A stretch of 6,216 nucleotides of DNA from Deltaproteobacteria bacterium. Its GTDB lineage: Bacteria > UBA10199 > SBBF01. Of the stretch, positions 1-3,663 are shown piece after piece. The notes beneath the pieces were generated by a model. That model made no database searches. It was given only the letters and a program-made list of their open reading frames with translations, and was not told the DNA's origin. Where the stretch lies: assembly GCA_016207765.1 (NCBI GenBank), contig JACQOY010000187.1, positions 1-6,216 of the forward strand, given 5' to 3'. How positions within the stretch are numbered: position 1 is the first letter of the stretch; each line of letters begins with the position of its first letter. Both the position numbers and the translations under genes were made by a program.

Positions 1-3000
1 AAGGCCGGAAACCACTGAGTCCCTCCACGCTCCACTTTTTAGCCCCACCAAAACCAGCGTCTCGGGCTGTTCAGGGAGGGGGTAAGTGTGGCTCTTTTCC
101 CAAAGGGTCTTAAAAAAGAGGGGCATAATTTCCGGAGAAGAGAGAAGGGCTTTCAACTGATCATAGTGGAGTCGGTGCGGCATTCCTTTTTCCAACTCCG
201 GTACATCCTGTTCCAAATTGACGTTTTCCGGTGGAAGATCGATATCGACTTTAAATCTCTTGACCATCGCATCAAAAATCCGCTTCCCGGAAGAACCGGC
301 ATCAGACGCCCTTCTCACGGCAAGACCGAATCGTTCATAAGCGTCTCCGCTCTCCGTCCCATGCTTGGTCGTCAATCGGCCGATAAAATCGACAATCTGA
401 TCCGCCGAAAAGCCGGCCTCCCAAGCCTGCACGATGGCTTCGGGGAGCTTTTTAAAAGCCCGGGCCGAGCGGGATTGTTCGGCAATAAGTCTGAAGAGGT
501 CGACAATTTGAGCCGGAGTCAGCTCAACTTCCCATGCCGCGGTAAAGGCCACGGGGAGGAGAACCATGATGGCGGCCGACTGCTCGTGGGGAGGAATATG
601 GGCGGCAATAGAGTCAAAAACAGCCAGCATCTGGCTGGGGGCCAGACCGGCCCTTTCGGCAACAGGCACCACCTGCCGGGCGACGTTTCTTGCAGACAAA
701 TCATTGTTGTTTCGTGCAAAAATTTCCGCCAGCGTATCGGTGTCCGCGGCCTTCCATCGGGGGACAACGCGCCGATACGTAATTTCATCAGCCGGTGCTT
801 CGTCGAAGGGCGCCTCATCACCGATGGGGTCTTCATCTTCGAAGACACCGTCTTCCGTATGCGACGGCGAGACGCCGGATGGCAAGTCAAGCCCCGTATC
901 ACAGAGAATCCTGAGCTCGGCCACGACTTCGTCCACCAGTTTTCCCACTATTTCGTCGAAGCCGTTGCTTGTTTCCGTAGCTTCGTCCACCTGCTTGAGT
1001 CCGGGATAAATTTCATCCCATTTTTTCCCGATCCATTGCGCGTCCAGCACATCACCGAGGCGGTAGACTGAATACACCGCTTTCATCCCCATCATGAACC
1101 GCGCATAAATTTCCACCCGCCTGGAACCGGGAGGGCCCTGCATGGCCCAGGTCAAATAGGTCGCCGCTTCCATGGCGCGCCTGTGTTGCCCTCCAAATTC
1201 TTTCTCAATCACCCTGGCCAGACCCGACATCGCCTTATCGGCCACTTCCTGCGGCCACTTTGTCCCCTCAATCCGGATCATTCCCATTTTTTCCAGCCAT
1301 GCCGGCACCCGGTCGATCAAATCGAGGACCCGCCTTTCAAGGGGCCCGGCCTTTGCCCTGGGGGATTCCAGGCATTTGGCAATCAGGGCCAACCCGTCGT
1401 GAACCGACACGAGGCTCAAAAAGGGAATATCGTAACGGGCGTCTACGCCTTGGCCCCCTGTCTGATGAATATCGTCGAACGCCCCGCCCCCATCTACAAT
1501 GGGGGCCAGCGTTTTGAAGCCGACATCGGACGTCACGATGGGGGAAAAAGGGGACTTCAAGGCCTGATGCGAATGAAGCGCCAGAGCAATATATTTGGCC
1601 TCCTCGGTCAACGGTCCGGAAAGGGTAATCTGATAACGGAACAATCCATCCTTCAAGACGCCGGCTTGAATCAGCAGATGGACAACCGCCTGCGCCTCAA
1701 ACAAGCTCCCCGCCGCCGGGAGCATAAGCATGTATGTGGAGTGGGATTGTTCATTGTCGGCAACAATGATCTCTCCGTCAATCCCGCAGTGGAACGTTCT
1801 TAAAAACTCAAAAAGGTTTTTGTCGAACAAGCCCCTTTCCCCCCCGATTTTTCCGCCGATGGTGGGCAACCCCCGCTCTTTTGAAACCTGCGTTTCCCTT
1901 TCAAGGCGCCGGGTGAATTTTTCCACATCGTCCAGGATTTCGCCGACACCGCTCCCCGGTGGACGCCGGTTCAGACGGTTTAAAAAATAGAGACAACGCG
2001 CGAGCTGTTTTCCCTTTGAAAGGCCCGTTTGTCCCCGCAGGAAACGAATGGCGTCATCCGCGATGAGGCCGGCGCCTCTTCCCGCCTCGAAAAGGGGCCA
2101 AAAAAAGTCGTCGAATGCCTGGTTAACGGGCTCGTCCTGGGCTTCGTCGTCCACCGGAGCTTCGTCGATGGGGTCTTCTTCAATTTGATCCTCAGTCGAG
2201 TGAAGCGCAACATCGCCCTTCGGCGATGCAATCCCGCGGCCGCCAGAGTCTTTGGAAGAGTCGGGTGATTTTGGGGCCAAGGACCGATTTGCGATGCTCG
2301 CCTGATTTGTGCCTGCAAAGATCACGGTCATGCTCCCCACAACTTTCCCTGTCTGCCGCGTCACCAATTCAATCGGCACGCGCAAGAATTGCATATTCTC
2401 CGTTTTCCGGGATGGGCCTGTGGTTTTGAACCTCAGTTGCAAGTCAAGCGATCCATTGGTGAGAGCTTGCCAGGACGGAAAATCGGCATCAGCCACCCCT
2501 GCGACCATTCTGAGCATGCCCTCGTAGGAAAATTCGCTCAGGGTGATATGGTGCATGGCCTTCATCACCGTATCCAATGCGGTTGACAAGAGCAGGAACT
2601 GAGCTCCCGTGCGGTCATGTTCCAGGGCCGAAAGGAGGCTCTGTTGAAGATCCGCGGGCACTGCCGCCAACGGAAACGAAAAAGAAACAGTGCCGTCGAC
2701 ATGCCGGTCGAGCTTGCCCTCCTTGATCATCCTGCGGCACAGCCCGGTTTCGTCTTTGAGTGCCATCGGGTTGTTCTTTAGTTTGACGATGGGATCCACG
2801 GGCCGCCCGTTGGAAGATCCGGCCAGAAAAATTCGCCGCCCCGCGGTCGTGACAAGACGGATTTCGAGTTGGGATTTTTCGGGACGTTCGGTTGACGCCA
2901 CGAGACGCAGTTGTTCCCGCATGATGCCGCGGAACACGATTTTTTCAAAAACCGCGATGTCTTCCCCGGGGGCCAGCATGGCGGAGACCAGCGGATGCGC

Positions 3001-3648
3001 GGCCAAGAGAACATCGGCGCCGTGTAAAAACGCCTTCCTGTAGCCCCAGGCTGAAAAACTCAGGTTCGTATCCAGAACCCATTTGCCATTCTCTTCTCTG
3101 ACCGCAGAGGCATGAGAACGTGACAGATGGTTTTCGTAGGCCGTGCCCGGCACCCGCCCCAAGAATCCATCGAGAAAGCCCAGTACCGCCTTGGGGCCGT
3201 GGGTTCGGATCAGCCTGTGCAAGATCTGCTGGTCAAGCGGATCCTGGAATCGCGGATGACCAAGCAGAGTTTGCAGAAAAAAATTGTCCTCTTCGGATAG
3301 AGGGCCATGAATGCCGCTCATCGGATCACGCCGCAACATGCTGTGCGCATTAACGAAATGTTTTAGGCCGCCGAGAAAGCGCATGACTGACTCGCGCCAT
3401 GAACAAACCGATTTTGTTTTGTCCTTAGCCCCGACCATTTCAAAACCCCCTTTTTCGGTGTCGCTGATGGAACCCATGACGACAAACTTTCCCCCAACAT
3501 AATAGTCGTCTCCATTCGCTCCCTTTTTCTGAAAAGTCCGCGCATCGACAACAAGGCCTCCGTCTTCTTGCCATGAACCAAACTCGGCAAGCCAAGGGCG
3601 CAACGCCTCATCATCGGAGAGGTTAAAATTTAAGGTCAAATTGGTCAT
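1..3648 (-). CDS. Giant modular protein of unknown function with acidic linkers and helical solenoid (3' end outside window)
   Basis: The frame reads from ATG at 3648 to the left edge with no stop: 1216 residues visible, C-terminus missing. Such a length without a stop at this base composition is strong evidence of coding. Parts: mixed alpha/beta N-terminal region (1-456) containing two related units (about 187-275 and 313-415); acidic linker with SGGRGI and DPIDEAPVDD (467-507); about 400 residues of unrecognised sequence (508-905); second acidic linker DPIGDEAPFDE (931-956); four helical repeats of 37-39 residues (993-1132); start of a further region (1137-1216). No signal peptide, membrane span or catalytic motif that I can name. 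The ATG directly follows a T-rich leader with no Shine-Dalgarno sequence. An alternative start is ATG at 3477, preceded by GGGGGA about 12 bases upstream, but this would discard 57 residues of coding-like sequence. Function unknown; the linkers mark it as a relative or continuation of the upstream protein. Confidence 0.93.
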   Translation of the reverse strand, partial: MTNLTLNFNLSDDEALRPWLAEFGSWQEDGGLVVDARTFQKKGANGDDYYVGGKFVVMGSISDTEKGGFEMVGAKDKTKSVCSWRESVMRFLGGLKHFVNAHSMLRRDPMSGIHGPLSEEDNFFLQTLLGHPRFQDPLDQQILHRLIRTHGPKAVLGFLDGFLGRVPGTAYENHLSRSHASAVREENGKWVLDTNLSFSAWGYRKAFLHGADVLLAAHPLVSAMLAPGEDIAVFEKIVFRGIMREQLRLVASTERPEKSQLEIRLVTTAGRRIFLAGSSNGRPVDPIVKLKNNPMALKDETGLCRRMIKEGKLDRHVDGTVSFSFPLAAVPADLQQSLLSALEHDRTGAQFLLLSTALDTVMKAMHHITLSEFSYEGMLRMVAGVADADFPSWQALTNGSLDLQLRFKTTGPSRKTENMQFLRVPIELVTRQTGKVVGSMTVIFAGTNQASIANRSLAPKSPDSSKDSGGRGIASPKGDVALHSTEDQIEEDPIDEAPVDDEAQDEPVNQAFDDFFWPLFEAGRGAGLIADDAIRFLRGQTGLSKGKQLARCLYFLNRLNRRPPGSGVGEILDDVEKFTRRLERETQVSKERGLPTIGGKIGGERGLFDKNLFEFLRTFHCGIDGEIIVADNEQSHSTYMLMLPAAGSLFEAQAVVHLLIQAGVLKDGLFRYQITLSGPLTEEAKYIALALHSHQALKSPFSPIVTSDVGFKTLAPIVDGGGAFDDIHQTGGQGVDARYDIPFLSLVSVHDGLALIAKCLESPRAKAGPLERRVLDLIDRVPAWLEKMGMIRIEGTKWPQEVADKAMSGLARVIEKEFGGQHRRAMEAATYLTWAMQGPPGSRRVEIYARFMMGMKAVYSVYRLGDVLDAQWIGKKWDEIYPGLKQVDEATETSNGFDEIVGKLVDEVVAELRILCDTGLDLPSGVSPSHTEDGVFEDEDPIGDEAPFDEAPADEITYRRVVPRWKAADTDTLAEIFARNNNDLSARNVARQVVPVAERAGLAPSQMLAVFDSIAAHIPPHEQSAAIMVLLPVAFTAAWEVELTPAQIVDLFRLIAEQSRSARAFKKLPEAIVQAWEAGFSADQIVDFIGRLTTKHGTESGDAYERFGLAVRRASDAGSSGKRIFDAMVKRFKVDIDLPPENVNLEQDVPELEKGMPHRLHYDQLKALLSSPEIMPLFFKTLWEKSHTYPLPEQPETLVLVGLKSGAWRDSVVSGL
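253..672 (-). repeat. Helical solenoid: four 37-39-residue repeats in the downstream protein
   Basis: Residues 993-1132. Units begin at VVPVAERAGLAPSQML (993), LLPVAFTAAWEVELTPAQIV (1030), KLPEAIVQAWEAGFSADQIV (1067) and GLAVRRASDAGSSGKRIF (1108). The helix-breaking proline recurs at 995, 1032 and 1069, exactly 37 residues apart; the fourth unit is offset by 39 and lacks it. Each unit is a helix, a short loop (LAPSQ, LTPAQ, FSADQ), then a second helix (MLAVFDSIA, IVDLFRLIA, IVDFIGRL). This is an alpha-solenoid scaffold probably used for binding; I cannot name the family. Confidence 0.7.
781..858 (-). repeat. Acidic inter-domain linker, copy 5 (DPIGDEAPFDE)
   Basis: Residues 931-956 of the downstream protein read TEDGVFEDEDPIGDEAPFDE and then a further EAP repeat. 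It has only the second half of the linker. DPIGDEAP is identical to copy 1 in protein, but the DNA differs mostly by apparently synonymous changes, which suggests the peptide is kept by selection. It precedes the helical solenoid. Confidence 0.8.
934..2127 (-). other. Unrecognised 398-residue segment of the downstream protein
   Basis: Residues 508-905, between linkers 4 and 5. The first part (508-595) is helical and basic. The middle (about 597-760) looks alpha/beta, with strands such as RTFHCGIDGEIIVA, STYMLMLPAAG, GLFRYQITLSG and IPFLSLVSVHDG. The last part (about 760-905) is helical again, for example RRVLDLIDRVPAWLEKMG and VEIYARFMMGMKAVYSVYRLGD. It is long enough to hold one enzyme-sized domain flanked by helices, but I see no complete nucleotide-binding, hydrolase or nuclease motif. 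Function unknown. Confidence 0.55.
2128..2250 (-). repeat. Acidic inter-domain linker, copy 4 (SGGRGI + DPIDEAPVDD)
   Basis: Residues 467-507 of the downstream protein. Both halves are present, SGGRGIASPKGD and EEDPIDEAPVDDEAQDEP, separated by about 10 extra residues compared with copy 1. It joins the N-terminal alpha/beta region to the long unrecognised segment. Its presence in the second frame is the main evidence that the two proteins share ancestry. Confidence 0.85.
2404..3090 (-). repeat. Probable duplicated alpha/beta unit in the N-terminal region of the downstream protein
   Basis: Two segments share a strand-helix-strand-helix-strand pattern. Unit a (residues 187-275) has NLSFSAW, EKIVFRG, REQLRLVAS and LEIRLVTTAG. 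Unit b (residues 313-415) has TVSFSFP, HHITLSEF, EGMLRMVAG and LDLQLRFKTTG. Corresponding elements lie 125-140 residues apart. Identity is low and the alignment was made by eye, so this is a structural-pattern claim. No family is recognised. Confidence 0.4.
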
Positions 3649-3663
3649 AAAGAAAAAAAATTA
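3649..3663 (-). other. In-frame gene junction: TAA stop, T-rich spacer, then ATG
   Basis: On the coding strand the order is CGT TAA TTT TTT TTC TTT ATG. The 12 bases between stop and ATG are exactly four codons (all Phe if read), so the upstream and downstream frames are in phase and a single TAA separates them. No purine-rich ribosome binding site lies before the ATG; the leader is almost pure pyrimidine. The junction could be a normal boundary between two tandem genes, with translation by coupling or re-initiation. It could also be a point mutation or sequencing error splitting one longer gene, or a site of stop readthrough. The sequence alone does not decide between these; the tight spacing does support co-transcription. 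Confidence 0.85.

Noticed and set aside
274..300. AGSSGKRIF in the downstream protein as a P-loop
   Set aside because: Walker A needs GxxxxGK followed by Ser or Thr. Here the spacing is too short, Arg follows Lys, and the segment aligns with the solenoid repeats.
88..1071. Plus-strand open frame of 327 codons
   Set aside because: It lies wholly antisense to the 1216-codon minus-strand frame. Its product is rich in Arg, Gly and His with no domain pattern, while the minus frame carries ordered repeats and linkers.
1183..1803. Plus-strand open frame of 206 codons, and other shorter plus-strand frames across the window
   Set aside because: All are antisense to the two large minus-strand frames, show no recognisable motifs and overlap each other in different phases, as expected of shadows in moderately GC-rich coding DNA.
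1831..1857. GGKIGGERG in the downstream protein as a nucleotide-binding loop
   Set aside because: The glycines do not fit Walker A or a Rossmann GxGxxG pattern, and no matching downstream Asp motif is visible.
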